The notes: generated from the letters alone by a model not told the origin. DNA of 64,000 nucleotides from Actinoplanes sichuanensis (GCF_033097365.1 NZ_AP028461.1:5766001-5830000); one strand, 5' to 3'. Shown: positions 17,432 through 26,988, counted from the stretch's first letter. Program-made: numbers and translations.

Positions 17432-18616
17432 TCAAAGAGGTAGGGACATCTCAAAAGGCACGAGCGCCGGACCGCTGCGGCGACCGGAGCCGGCTCGTAC
17501 GAACGTGGTGCGTCGGCGCCCACCAAAGGGCGACATGGGATTCTCTAGGTCGTATTGCGTCTTATTGATCGCCACATGACCGAAATCCAAGGTTCCGAAG
17601 GACGGAAGGCGGCCGTAAACAGTCAGCCCGAGCGCATAGTCCCCCAACGAGAGCATGTCGCGCAGTCGCCGGTCGGACTCATAAGTAGCCACCGGGATGA
17701 TCGGGCAGTACTTCTCTGCCAGCATGAGTTCACTATCCGGGGCAGCCTCCACCACGCACGCCTCGTACAACGATCCACCGAGATGACGTCCGGCACGGTG
17801 GACGCGCCCTTCACCGCCGGCGACCCGCCCGTACCAGTCGTCGGCATGCTTGTCTAACAGCAGAGGCCCGACGTCGACCCGCGGGTCGCGGTTCTCGCCG
17901 TAGCGCACTCGGTCGAGCACAGCATCGAGCGCTGCGAAGAAGCCGTCGCGTACCGCTTCGGCCACATAGACACGCTCCGTCGCCAGACAATCCTGTGAGC
18001 TGTTGAAGAGCCTGGTTCGCACGACCGCCGCCGCGGCCTGTTCCAGGTCTGCCTCCGCGGTGACAACGAATGCACAGGATCCCGGCCCTTGATAGAGCAG
18101 ACGAACCCGCTCCGGTAGTACCGAGTCGAGCTGGTCAGCGCGTTCAGGTCCGCCGCAGAAGACCACACCATCGGCCTCCTGTTTGGCAGAGGCCTCGAAC
18201 GAGGACCAGTCTCCCGTCTGTACGTCCACAGGAAGGCCGGACTCCACAGCGAGCTCTCCCACTGCCGCGACCACATGACGACTGGCGGCAGCGGGCCGCA
18301 CCACGACGCGGTTACCCGGTAGCAGAGAGCCGACCACGAAAAGAAAGAAGGAGTACACCGGAAGCGTGGCCGGCATCCGCACATAGATCGTGCCGAGCGG
18401 GCGGCGCTCACTCAGCCAGGCGACACGCCGATACTCCGGATCCGTAAGAGCCCATGCCCACTCCACTTCCGCGGTCCGGAGCGTCTCGACCGACATGCAG
18501 AGCTCAATGAGGTCCGCCCGGTTCGCCACCAGCAAGCGGCGGAAGGCCGCAACTTCGTCCGAGTACTTCACGGCGCTCCGAGTTCGCACGGAACGTTGCG
18601 CAAATGTTTCGACCAC
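17432..18616 (-). CDS. aldehyde dehydrogenase superfamily protein lacking the general-base Glu
   Basis: 394 residues from GTG 18616, which overlaps the stop of a tiny upstream frame as TAGTG. The ALDH fold is evident: RPLGTIYVRMPATLPVYS, GNRVVVRP, and the nucleophile loop SSQDCLATERVYV (C210). At the position of the usual LELGGK motif the protein has LLYQGPGS, so the general-base Glu that activates water is absent. ALDH relatives without this Glu work as acyl-phosphate or thioester reductases (ProA-like, LuxC-like). Reduction of an activated carboxylate to an aldehyde is therefore more likely than aldehyde oxidation. It is the first large gene of the operon. Confidence 0.75.
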   Translation of the reverse strand: MVETFAQRSVRTRSAVKYSDEVAAFRRLLVANRADLIELCMSVETLRTAEVEWAWALTDPEYRRVAWLSERRPLGTIYVRMPATLPVYSFFLFVVGSLLPGNRVVVRPAAASRHVVAAVGELAVESGLPVDVQTGDWSSFEASAKQEADGVVFCGGPERADQLDSVLPERVRLLYQGPGSCAFVVTAEADLEQAAAAVVRTRLFNSSQDCLATERVYVAEAVRDGFFAALDAVLDRVRYGENRDPRVDVGPLLLDKHADDWYGRVAGGEGRVHRAGRHLGGSLYEACVVEAAPDSELMLAEKYCPIIPVATYESDRRLRDMLSLGDYALGLTVYGRLPSFGTLDFGHVAINKTQYDLENPMSPFGGRRRTTFVRAGSGRRSGPALVPFEMSLPL

Positions 18617-18708
18617 TAGTCCCACCCGATGTCACGAGACATCTGTGCGACTGCGGCACCCACCCGGGTTCCGGTCTCCAACCCCATCGAGATCCTGACT
18701 ACCAACAT
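18616..18708 (-). CDS. tiny ORF translationally coupled to the ALDH-like gene
   Basis: A 30-codon frame starts at ATG 18708 behind GGAG with 5-nt spacing and ends TAG, which overlaps the GTG of the ALDH-like gene. It reads MLVVRISMGLETGTR and ends MSRDIGWD. An in-frame ATG at 18798 would make it 60 residues but has no ribosome site and is not kept in the related sequence near 22990. It may be only a leader frame that loads ribosomes for the operon, or a second small peptide. I recognise no family. Confidence 0.3.
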   Translation of the reverse strand: MLVVRISMGLETGTRVGAAVAQMSRDIGWD

Positions 18709-18860
18709 GCCGGCTCCAATCAAGCGAGTACACCACTTTGACCACCGGAAACGTACGTTCCCCGTTGCATCACCATGCTTCAACATCATCAGCGGCATGG
18801 TCTAGACGATCATGCTGGCCTATACTTGCCGTCGTCTTTATGTCAGCGGAAAAGAGCCTG
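18709..18860. promoter_or_regulatory. divergent operon/regulator promoter region
   Basis: This lies between the operon and the LuxR-type regulator. TATACT at 18831-18836 is a good -10 box for the plus-strand regulator. GGTCTAGACG-type symmetry lies at about 18799-18808. Bases 18778-18836, read on the minus strand, are closely similar to 22953-23012, where the second cluster copy begins, so this segment was probably duplicated with its control sites. The regulator probably acts here. Confidence 0.5.
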
Positions 18861-19853
18861 ATGGAGCCAACAGACGATTACCTCAGCGCGGAGTTGTCGC
18901 TGAGCGAGGACGACACACTCGCGTATGCCTACGTCGCCAACACGCGTCGAGCCGACCCCCACGACCTAGCCGTGCATGTGGGAACCACACCGGCGATAGC
19001 TCACCAATTGATAGATCGGCTGATCAGACTGGGGCTGGTCCAGTCCGACACAGGAAGCGGCCTGGCGACGGTGGTCTACCCGGAGGTAGCGGCCGAACGG
19101 ATGCTCGGCGAGGCCGCCCGAGAAACTCGGCGACGCCTGCACCGCATCGACGAGATTCGCGCCGAATACGCTGCTTGCCTGCCCTATTACTCGGCAGACG
19201 ACTCCTGGGAAATGGTGCTGCCACCCTCAGAGGTACAGATCTTCGTGGACAAGGAGCTCGGGCGGGCAACTGACGAAGTACTGACGATCCAGCCGGGCGG
19301 GGCCCGCCCTTCCGCCACCCTGAACCAAGTCCTCGATCTGGAGCTGACCGCCCTCAAACGCGGAGTTCGGCGCCGGGTTCTCTACCAGCACACCGCTCGC
19401 AAGAACATGTCCACGCAGGCTTTCGTCCAGCGGATCGCCCGAAGCGGCGCCGAGGTTCGCACCGTCAACACCTTGCCAGATCGCATGATCATCATTGACC
19501 GGCGACTCTGCATCGTGCCCAGTCGACCATCTGATAACGGGACCCCAGCGGGCGTGGTTATCCGGAAGCAACAGCTGATGACCTTCATCTGCGACCTATT
19601 TGAGCGCTTCTGGGAAGCCGGAATCCCGTTCAATTCGGATGCGGGTGAGGACAAGATCATAGATGAGACGAAACGGTCCATCCTCCAAGCCTTGGTGACC
19701 GGCGCCACGGACGAGATCGCCGCTCGTCGCCTCGGTATGTCCACCAGGACCTTCCGCCGCCACCTGGCGGCTGTCATGACGGAACTCGGAGCATCCAGCA
19801 GATTCCAGGTAGCGGTAGCCGCCATACAGTCCGGCCTCGTCGACGCGCCCTGA
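18861..19853 (+). CDS. TrmB/LuxR-type transcriptional regulator
   Basis: 330 residues from ATG 18861 (MEPTDDYLS; GGAAAAGAG upstream); ATG 18840 is possible but very close to the -10 box. The N-terminus is a winged helix (DTLAYAYVANTRRADPHDLAVHVG). The middle is a phospholipase D-like ligand domain (EVQIFVDKELGRATDEVLTI to MIIIDRRLCIVP), and the C-terminus is a LuxR helix-turn-helix (DEIAARRLGMSTRTFRRHLAAVMTELGASS). Proteins of this architecture are common pathway-specific regulators in actinomycete clusters. It is divergent from the nine-gene operon. Its stop codon TGA lies inside the target duplication of the IS1380-type element that follows. Confidence 0.88.
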   Translation: MEPTDDYLSAELSLSEDDTLAYAYVANTRRADPHDLAVHVGTTPAIAHQLIDRLIRLGLVQSDTGSGLATVVYPEVAAERMLGEAARETRRRLHRIDEIRAEYAACLPYYSADDSWEMVLPPSEVQIFVDKELGRATDEVLTIQPGGARPSATLNQVLDLELTALKRGVRRRVLYQHTARKNMSTQAFVQRIARSGAEVRTVNTLPDRMIIIDRRLCIVPSRPSDNGTPAGVVIRKQQLMTFICDLFERFWEAGIPFNSDAGEDKIIDETKRSILQALVTGATDEIAARRLGMSTRTFRRHLAAVMTELGASSRFQVAVAAIQSGLVDAP

Positions 19854-20034
19854 GCCTCGATCCACCGACGCGGTTGAGGCCGAACGTTGGTGAATGGTGG
19901 GCGTTGTCGGATGTTTCTGGGCATGCGAAATCGCCGACTGCGTGAACGGCTTGCTCCGGGTGGCGGTTTCGAAGGGACGGAGCGGGGTTCGTGGCCTGCA
20001 GGTGGGCCGCCTGATTTCGGCAGGTTCAGGGTTT

Positions 20035-21412
20035 TCAGGCGGGTGTGGCCTGGACCTCGGTGAACAGGTTCTCGAACGCGGTCTGCCAGGGCCAGCGTTC
20101 GGGTAAGTGCAGGTGGACGGTCCGGGCCCGGTGCGCGAGGCGGGCGGCGACGTTGATGATTCGGGTCCGGATCGAGGCTGTCCGGGCGGTCGCATTAGCG
20201 CCAGCGGCCAGGTGTCCTGCCGCTCGGGTGAGGTTGTGGGCGATCGCTGCGCAGGTCAGCCAGGCGTCGTTGGCGGAGAACCGCCCTGACGGCAGGTGCG
20301 CGAGGGGCCGGCGATCAGATCTGCTCGATGACCGCGTGCTGCCGGTGCTGGGCTTCGGCCTGCACCAGGGTGAACGGGCTGTCGGTGAACCCCGCGTGAT
20401 AGCGGTAGGCCGGTAAGAGTTCTTCCTGGCCAGGGGCTTGGCTGGGGTCGTCGCGGCGGATCCGGCGCACGATCAGCCGGGCGGTGACGGCGTGGCGGGT
20501 GCCAGCGAACGCCGTGTACCCGGTTTCGGCGATCTGCGCGTCGGAGATCCACCGCTGTTCCTGCTCGTCCCAGACGGCCTGCGGATAGCGATGTCGATCC
20601 ACTGATCGGCGGCGATGCCGTCGCAGGCGGTGCGGATCTTCGTGTCGATGCGGGTGGTGACCGAGAACCGCACGTCCCGGCGGCGGCAGGCGGCGATGAC
20701 GACCTTGGCATAGAACGCCGAGTCGGCCCGGAGCACGATCTCACCCGTTGCGCCGCAGGCGCGGGCCGTGGTGATCGTCTCGGCGATCATGCTCGCCGCG
20801 CCCCCGGCTGGATCCGGCGTTACCGCCACGCAGCCTGGTGGCGGCGATCACCGGCGGCGCGAGGGGTGTCGAGAGGGTGGCGATCAGCGGGTTGTAGCCG
20901 CGCAGCATGACGTTGTAGCCGCCGACTTTGGTGTGGCCGAACCCGATGCCCTCTTTCTGCTTGCCGTAGACCCGGCGCAGCATCGAGTCGACGTCGATGA
21001 AAGCCAGTACGTCGGCGCCGGCCAGCAGCGGTACCCGGGCGGCCAGGCCGATCAGGGTTTCGCGGGCGGCGGCCTGCAACTGACGGACATGGCCGTGGGT
21101 GAACGTGCGCAGGAACGATCCGAGCGTCAACGGCGCGTACACGCTGCTGAACAACGACCGCATGCCGCCGTGCCGGGCGATGTCGAGGTCGTCGATGCTG
21201 TCGGCCCCGACGAGCATGCCCGCGACGATCGTGGCGATCTTCCCGGCCGGGTTGACGCCCTTGTCGGTCGGCAGGGTGACCCGGTCGGTGACCGCGTCGT
21301 GCAGGCCGGCCTCCTGGGTTAGGCGCATCACCGGAACCAGCCCGGCACACGACACCAGATTCCGGTCATCGAACGTCACGGCCGTCACTGGCGCGTCATA
21401 GCGCAATCTCAC
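20035..21412 (-). pseudogene. IS1380-family transposase, frameshifted
   Basis: The N-terminal part (from 21412: MRLRYDAPVTAVTFDDRNLVSCAGLVPV, then DVLAFIDVDSMLRRVYGKQKEG) is a clear IS1380 DDE transposase. It continues in other frames: RACGATGEIVLRADSAFYAKVV near 20750, TARLIVRRIRRDDPSQAPGQ near 20480, and HLHLPERWPWQTAFENLF ending at 20035. At least three frame changes are needed to read the whole protein, so it is inactive unless the sequence has errors. Confidence 0.8.
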
Positions 21413-21502
21413 CTGCGAGGTGCCCTCTCGGACCGACGGAATAGAAGCGTCAGAACTCCTATCCTCCCAGTTCAGAGGGCACTTTCTATCTCTCGGGGCC
21501 CC

Positions 21503-22867
21503 AGGGTCATTGCATAGTCGGACTGCAAGGCCCTGAACTGGGGATTCGTGAGGTGAATGGCCTCTGTGGAGGCGAAGGTAGCGGGTGAGATCACGTCGGT
21601 GATGATGAAGTTCTCTACGCTACAAAACCCCGAGGACCTCACCCGCCGATGGCATCATCTCTCATCACCGCACTGACCGTCACGACACCCCCGCCCCATT
21701 ACTACACCGATCCTGGTCGCTGACGGTGACGAGAACGGTTTGCTGACTGCGTTGACGAAGGTCCCCGACCCGCGTGACCCGCGCGGGGTCCGTTACCCGT
21801 TGTCGGCGGTCTCGCCGTCGCGGTCTGCGCGGTCATGGCTGGCGCATCCTCGTTCGCGTCGATCGCCGACTGGCTGTATGACCTCGATGACCAGGCCCGG
21901 GCACGGTTCGGTTTCGGTAATGGTGTGCCCGCCGGCACGACGATGTGGCGGCTGTTGATCCGGCTGGATCCGACCCTGCTGACCAGCGTTCTCGCCGGCT
22001 GGTTGCACTCCATGACCCGTCCGCTGGGTCTGTCGCCGCGCAGGTATCGCCGGGTGATCGCGATCGACGGCAAGACTCTGCGGGGCGCCCGCCTCCGCGA
22101 TGGCCGTCAGGTTCATCTGCTGTCCGCCCTGGACACCACTACCGGCATCGTGATTGCCCAGGTCACGGTGGACACGAAGTCGAACGAGATCACGTCGTTC
22201 GCACCGCTGCTCGACGCGGTGGAAAAGGTGCTCGGAACCCTCGCCGGGGTGCTGTTCATGGCGGATGCCCTGCACAGTCAGACCGACCACGCCGACGAGG
22301 TCACCGCCCGGCACGCGCACCTGCTCGTTCAGGTGAAGGGTAACCAGCCGGCCCTATTCAAGCAGCTCAAACAGCTTCCTGGGCACAGATCCCGGTCGGT
22401 GACAGGACCCGTGACCGCGGGCACGGACGCCGCGAGACCCGCACTCTCAAAGCCGTCACTGTCCGCACGCCCGGCGGTATCGCCTTCCACACGCGCAGCA
22501 GGCCGTCCGGGTAGCCCGGACCCGCATCGTCGCTGGTAAGACCAGCCGCGAAGCGGCCTACCTGACGGTGTCGCTACCCGCCGGCCACGCCCTGCCGGTC
22601 GACCTGCAGACCTGGATCCGCCGCCACTGGCACATCGAGAACCGTCTCCACCACGTCCGCGATGTGACTTTCCGTGAAGACCTGCATCAAGCCCGGACCG
22701 GCAACGGACCCACAAATCATCGCGACGCTGCGTAACACCGCGATCGGCTGGCACCGGATCAGCGGCGCGACCAACATCGCCCGCGCTACCCGGCAGGCCA
22801 ACCGCCGATCACACGACCTGATAGCCGCCGTGACCAGCAGTTACCCGAGAACGCAATGACCCTGCCC
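21503..22867 (+). mobile_element. ISAs1-type insertion with 8-bp target duplication
   Basis: Ends AGGGTCATTGC (from 21503) and GCAATGACCCT (22853-22863) are inverted copies. GGGGCCCC occurs immediately outside on both sides (21495-21502 and 22868-22875), the 8-bp duplication expected of ISAs1. It lies within the upstream noncoding end of the IS1380 element. Confidence 0.7.
21649..22859 (+). pseudogene. ISAs1-family transposase, frameshifted
   Basis: The frame begins at ATG 21649. Typical ISAs1 pieces appear in changing frames: TALTKVPDPRDPRGVRYPL near 21745, MAGASSFASIADWLYDLDDQ from 21835, the catalytic region RVIAIDGKTLRGAR and LFMADALHSQTDHA, and RRHWHIENRLHHVRDVTFRE near 22620. Breaks fall near 21820, 22380 and 22700. 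The protein cannot be made in one piece. Confidence 0.8.
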
Positions 22868-22952
22868 GGGGCCCCGCCGTCTCAGCATTCAGCGGTGGAT
22901 CGAGGCTGAGTGCTGCATCCGGCTCTTCCCGCTGTCATCAAGAGGATGGCAA

Positions 22953-23012
22953 CTATAGGCCAGCATGATCATGTAGACCAGGCGGCGGATCTTGTTGAAG
23001 CATGGTCATGCG
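22953..23012. repeat. duplicated copy of the operon promoter segment
   Basis: About 60 bp beginning CTATAGGCCAGCATGATC matches the reverse complement of 18778-18836, roughly four bases in five, including TAGACC and TGTTGAAGCATGGT. It marks the left border of the second cluster copy and could still drive it. The ATG of the longer tiny-ORF form is not preserved here. Confidence 0.6.
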
Positions 23013-23077
23013 CAGGCGGATACGCCGGATCCGAATGTGCATCGAATTAATTCCTGATCCTAATTGGAGTGGCCATA

Positions 23078-23864
23078 ATGTTGTTGGTCAGCGTCTTGGC
23101 GGAGTGGTTGGCCGACGGACCTTCGGCCGGTGCCTCGACTTCGCCTGCCTGACCGGCAGCGCGGCGGACAGGTACGACCCGGACGCCGACATCGACGTCA
23201 TCGCCGTGCTGAAGACGACGACCCCGGTGAACGAAGCGGTACGGATGCGTCTGCACTTCAGCGCCGAATACAGCTGGCTGCACCGCCGATTCACCCGTCG
23301 GCCGGACTTCGAATGGCCTGGTGAGGTGACGTACTCTTCGGACTTGGAGGTGGCGCTAGCGGGTGCCGCGTTCCAGCGGAACAGAACGGGGGTTTCGAGC
23401 CAGCTTCGCTGGACGCGCCGTGGCGGTATTGGATCAGCATGGTCGCCGCGGGGACCGCGGTCGCGGGTCACGACCGGCACGCTGAGGTGGCGGCGCACTG
23501 CGCCCAGGCGATCGTGCGGCAGCAGCTGAGTCTGGCGTTGCCGCCTGGGGGCAAAATCTCAGTCCAGGATCTACTCTCCGCCCAGAGCTTGTGGGAACAG
23601 TGGCGGCTGCCCACCGGCCACTCTCCTCGGGGGCAGCTCGTCGTCGCCAACATCACTGACGCCCTCGCCCGCCTGGCGGCGGTTGGCGATGTCGTTCTGC
23701 GTGACGACCTACTCGCGGTGCGTGCGGAGCGCGTCGAGCGCTGGGTGGAGTCGCTGGTCCCGCCCGTACTCCCCCCTCCGCTGGACGCCTATCAGACGCA
23801 GTACTGCCGAGCTGCCAGCCAGGCATACCACGACGAATATTCCTCAAGGAGGAGGGGCCGATGA
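23078..23864 (+). pseudogene. nucleotidyltransferase-fold protein, copy 2 (frameshifted)
   Basis: It is homologous to 13211-14020: CLDFACLTGSAADRYDPDADIDVIAVLK, then AAHCAQAIVRQQLSLALPPGG and QWRLPTGHSPRGQLVVANIT. The frame changes at the run of five G at 23388-23392, before which the paralogous order continues in another frame. A second change lies near 23115-23125, between the start (ATG 23078, GGAGTGG upstream) and TFGRCLDF. The 3' end overlaps the MFS start. Active-site residues are present, but the gene cannot give a full protein. Confidence 0.75.
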
Positions 23865-25117
23865 CACTGCGTACCGCCCTTCGTGACCCGTTGATCAGAC
23901 GGTTGTCGACGGCCCAGGCGCTGTCCGTGATCGGCGACGGGTGCAACAGCGTGGCGCTGGCCTTCGCGGTCGTCATGCTGACCGACTCGACCACCTTGCT
24001 GTCGGCCGCCCTGGCCGCCCGCGTCGTAGGCCTGACCGTCTCGCTGCTCTTCGGCGGGGTGATGGCGGACCGATTCGATCGCGGTTCGATCCTGATTTGG
24101 TCTGATCTGATTCGCTTCGTCGCACAGGCGGTGCTGGCCGCTGGCCTGCTCAGTGGCCACGTCGGAGTGCCCGTGATCATTGGTCTGCAGCTCGTGCACG
24201 GGCTGGCCTCCGGCTGCTTTCTGCCCACCTATGGCGGTTTCATCGCGCGCCTGGTGGCGACGGAGCAGTTGCAACGGACCAATGCAGCGATCACCACCGC
24301 GGCCGGGATCGCCAACGTGGCGGGACCGGCTCTCGCCGGGGCACTCACCGCCACTGTCGGCCCTGCCTGGGCCCTGGGTATCGATGCGCTGACCTTCCTG
24401 GGCAGCGCGATGCTCATCGCCTCGTGCCAGAGCAGGATGCCACGGTTCGAGCGGGCCGGTGAGAAACGGTCAGGCGAGTCGGTTCTGCACGAGCTGCGAT
24501 CCGGTGGAAGGGAAGTGCTCAGCCGTCCATGGCTGACCGCTGGCGTCGGTTACTTCGTGGTGAGTCAGCTGTGCATAACGGGACCGCTCTTTGTTCTCGG
24601 ACCAGTGCTGGCCGAACAACACCTCGGCGGTGCCGCCGCCTGGGGGATCCTGCTGACGGGGTTCGCCGGCGGCGGTGTACTGGGCAGTCTGGTGGCTGCC
24701 CGGTTCGAACCGCGCCGTCCGATGCTGACGATGCTGTGCTGCGCCGTTCTCATCGCGCCACTGCTGCTCGCATTCAGCCTCCGATCCCCGTTCGCAGTCC
24801 TCGTCACGGCGGAGGTGATCGCCGGCGCAGCCACCATGTTCACCGACATCCTCTGGCAGAGCACCATGCAGGCGCACGTGCCCGATGCCGTGCTTTCTCG
24901 AGTGCTGTCCTGGGACCTTCTCGGCTACACACTGTCTCGGCCAGTCAGCATGGGCCTGGTCGGGTTCGTAGCGCAGACCGCAGGGATGGTTGCCACGTTC
25001 GCCGCCGCTGCCCTCGCACTGATCACAACCGCCGCGATCACCGCCTCCTTGCGGCCGTCTCGAATGTTGGGCAGGCAGCCCTTGCCCTCGGCTGACTCGA
25101 AGGAGGGTCTGGCATGA
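23861..25117 (+). CDS. MFS transporter, copy 2
   Basis: 418 residues, 12 membrane segments, strongly similar along its length to the MFS protein at 11983-13236 (for example RRLSTAQALSVIGDGCNSVALAFAVVMLTDSTTLL in both). ATG 23861 follows AGGAGGAGGGGCCG. It overlaps the CHAT-like gene by 4 bp (ATGA), the same arrangement as in copy 1. Reading frame and motifs are intact. Confidence 0.88.
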   Translation: MTLRTALRDPLIRRLSTAQALSVIGDGCNSVALAFAVVMLTDSTTLLSAALAARVVGLTVSLLFGGVMADRFDRGSILIWSDLIRFVAQAVLAAGLLSGHVGVPVIIGLQLVHGLASGCFLPTYGGFIARLVATEQLQRTNAAITTAAGIANVAGPALAGALTATVGPAWALGIDALTFLGSAMLIASCQSRMPRFERAGEKRSGESVLHELRSGGREVLSRPWLTAGVGYFVVSQLCITGPLFVLGPVLAEQHLGGAAAWGILLTGFAGGGVLGSLVAARFEPRRPMLTMLCCAVLIAPLLLAFSLRSPFAVLVTAEVIAGAATMFTDILWQSTMQAHVPDAVLSRVLSWDLLGYTLSRPVSMGLVGFVAQTAGMVATFAAAALALITTAAITASLRPSRMLGRQPLPSADSKEGLA

Positions 25118-26988
25118 GCACCCATCCGGCGGAGCACCCGCTTTGGGACGCCGGGGTCGTGGTGTCCCTTGCTGGAGACGCCATTACCAACCTCGCGATC
25201 AGTCTGGCAAGCCTGACCGGACGCGAGCACGTGACTGTTCCGAGTATTGAAGCCGTGCTCGACGTCGACGCTGTCACCACTACGTTCCTCGCGACAGCGG
25301 ATACTGTCAACGACCACTGGCTGGGCGCCGCCTCAGAACGGGCCGGCTTGGGGCTTCTCACCGCCCGCGACCACAGTCGGCTGGCGGCACTGGTGTCTCG
25401 GACCCTGCGGGCGCACGACCAATTGTCCACGTCGTCGGTGCACCTTGAGGCGATAACAAACGCGGTGGCTCGTGCGGATCTCACGTCAACCACCCCGCAT
25501 ACCGGAACCCTCACCCTACGGGCGCATGGCCGTGAGTGCCTGGTTCACTTATCCGACGGTGTCATCTGTGGGCGCTCCGAATCGGAGCCATCGGTGCGGC
25601 CGGACGGCCGCCGGATGCTTGGGCTCACCTCCTGTGTTCAGAACGAGGGCTGCTACCGATTGCACTACGGCCCGGACGAGGTGATTTCCGCGGCCGAGAT
25701 CAGCGCCGGAATCGTGTTGCTCGACAGTTGCATGGTGCAGAAAGTGGGTTCGAGCCAGTTCACCAGCGACACCACGCTGGCCCTGACCATGCTAGAAGGC
25801 GAAACTTTTGCTGTGGTAGCCAGCCCGTGGGTCCGCGGTGGCTACCGCGTGGCGGGCCCGCTGTTCACTGCTCTGCTCCAGGACGGCATGTCCTTGGGTC
25901 GCGCGGTGGCCGTCGTCAACGAGGAGATCGACGCCAACACCCGCGCGATCGGGCGGTTCGTTCTCCTCGGTGACGCATCCCTGCGACCGTTTCCGAGCAC
26001 ACGGCTCACCGCCGCCGACCCGAGGACGCCCTTCTTTATCGAAGACAACGCTATCCGGCCCGCGCCGCTCGACGCTCCGGAATGCCTCGTCGTGCAAGGC
26101 TTGGCAGATGTCGTGCGGCTACGTGACGGCCAAACGCTGGTGCTCCCGCGAGGCGGCCCGGCGCAGGTGAGCACCGGTCTCGCCACCGAACCACTATGGG
26201 ACGTCATGCGCCGGCTGGCGGCCCGTGCCCGCGCCGTCGCCCGGCTTTGGGCGTACGACCTGGTAGGTCCCGACCTGGATCCAGGGCGGGCCCGGGCAGC
26301 ACTCGCCGAGGCATATTCCGAACTCGCCGACACTCTCGTCTCTGAGACGGCTGCAGCGGCCCTAGACCGCGCCGAGAAGCTGCTCGATGCAGCCGACCGC
26401 ACGGTCGCGGCTCAGCTCACCGATCTCACCGTTAGCAGTCGCTACCACTTCATGGACAGCTATTCGGACAGCTGTGAACGCGTCGAGAAGCGGCCCGCCC
26501 GGTGCCCGGAGTGTAACGACTCTGCCGTTTTGATCCGCTGGCGGCATGTGCTGGACGCCGACGTCGAAAGGCTCATGCTGTTGTGCGCCGTCTGTGGAGA
26601 GGTGACTGACGAGGACGCCGACGCCGTCGTCACGTGCCGATTGGTGGGTGTGCAGCACACCGCTCGTACTCAACACCTGAAGCAGCAAGCCGTGCTGCAT
26701 AACCGCACTGGCCGCACCGTCCGCGCTCATCTTGGATACGCGCTGCTCTACGAGGAGTTGTACGGCACTGAATGGGCGCGTACTGAACTGTTGACTCTCG
26801 CCCCCCACGAAGTGCGCATCGTCGAGGTAGGAGGGCACATCCCCGCCGACTTCGACGTTGCAGATCGGCACGGACTCCGGCTGTTCGCTGTGGCGGAGGG
26901 GCGAATTAGCGCATATAGCCGGTACCTGTGGGTGGCCGCCAGCCCGGCGATTCTCGACAGTTCGTACATGACGACAGGAGTCCGGTAA
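25114..26988 (+). CDS. CHAT/caspase-like protein with zinc ribbon, copy 2
   Basis: 624 residues, collinear with the protein at 10121-11986. His-Gly (LRAHGRECLVHLSDG, H138) and Asp-Ser-Cys (GIVLLDSCMVQKVGSSQF) are retained, as are CPEC and CAVC of the zinc ribbon and the C-terminal segment FDVADRHGLRLF. Linkers have diverged more than these blocks. Its stop overlaps the carrier-protein start (TAATG at 26986-26990). Retention of the dyad and ribbon in both copies suggests a selected activity; a protease acting on a peptide intermediate is one possibility. Confidence 0.7.
   Translation: MSTHPAEHPLWDAGVVVSLAGDAITNLAISLASLTGREHVTVPSIEAVLDVDAVTTTFLATADTVNDHWLGAASERAGLGLLTARDHSRLAALVSRTLRAHDQLSTSSVHLEAITNAVARADLTSTTPHTGTLTLRAHGRECLVHLSDGVICGRSESEPSVRPDGRRMLGLTSCVQNEGCYRLHYGPDEVISAAEISAGIVLLDSCMVQKVGSSQFTSDTTLALTMLEGETFAVVASPWVRGGYRVAGPLFTALLQDGMSLGRAVAVVNEEIDANTRAIGRFVLLGDASLRPFPSTRLTAADPRTPFFIEDNAIRPAPLDAPECLVVQGLADVVRLRDGQTLVLPRGGPAQVSTGLATEPLWDVMRRLAARARAVARLWAYDLVGPDLDPGRARAALAEAYSELADTLVSETAAAALDRAEKLLDAADRTVAAQLTDLTVSSRYHFMDSYSDSCERVEKRPARCPECNDSAVLIRWRHVLDADVERLMLLCAVCGEVTDEDADAVVTCRLVGVQHTARTQHLKQQAVLHNRTGRTVRAHLGYALLYEELYGTEWARTELLTLAPHEVRIVEVGGHIPADFDVADRHGLRLFAVAEGRISAYSRYLWVAASPAILDSSYMTTGVR

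Larger units (their letters stand above)
19855..22905. mobile_element. IS1380-type element interrupted by an ISAs1-type element
   Basis: The inverted ends CCTCGATCCACCG (from 19855) and CGGTGGATCGAGG (to 22905) enclose the whole block, and CTGAG flanks both sides as a probable target duplication. After removing the inner ISAs1 element and its 8-bp duplication, about 1.68 kb remains, close to the usual IS1380 size. The IS1380 transposase lies on the minus strand. Bases 19868-20034 and 21413-21494 are its noncoding ends. Confidence 0.75.

Noticed and set aside
16459..17526. Longer Fe-ADH-like protein starting at 17526
   Set aside because: The extra N-terminus overlaps the ALDH-like gene and lacks a ribosome site, while ATG 17400 has GGAGG.
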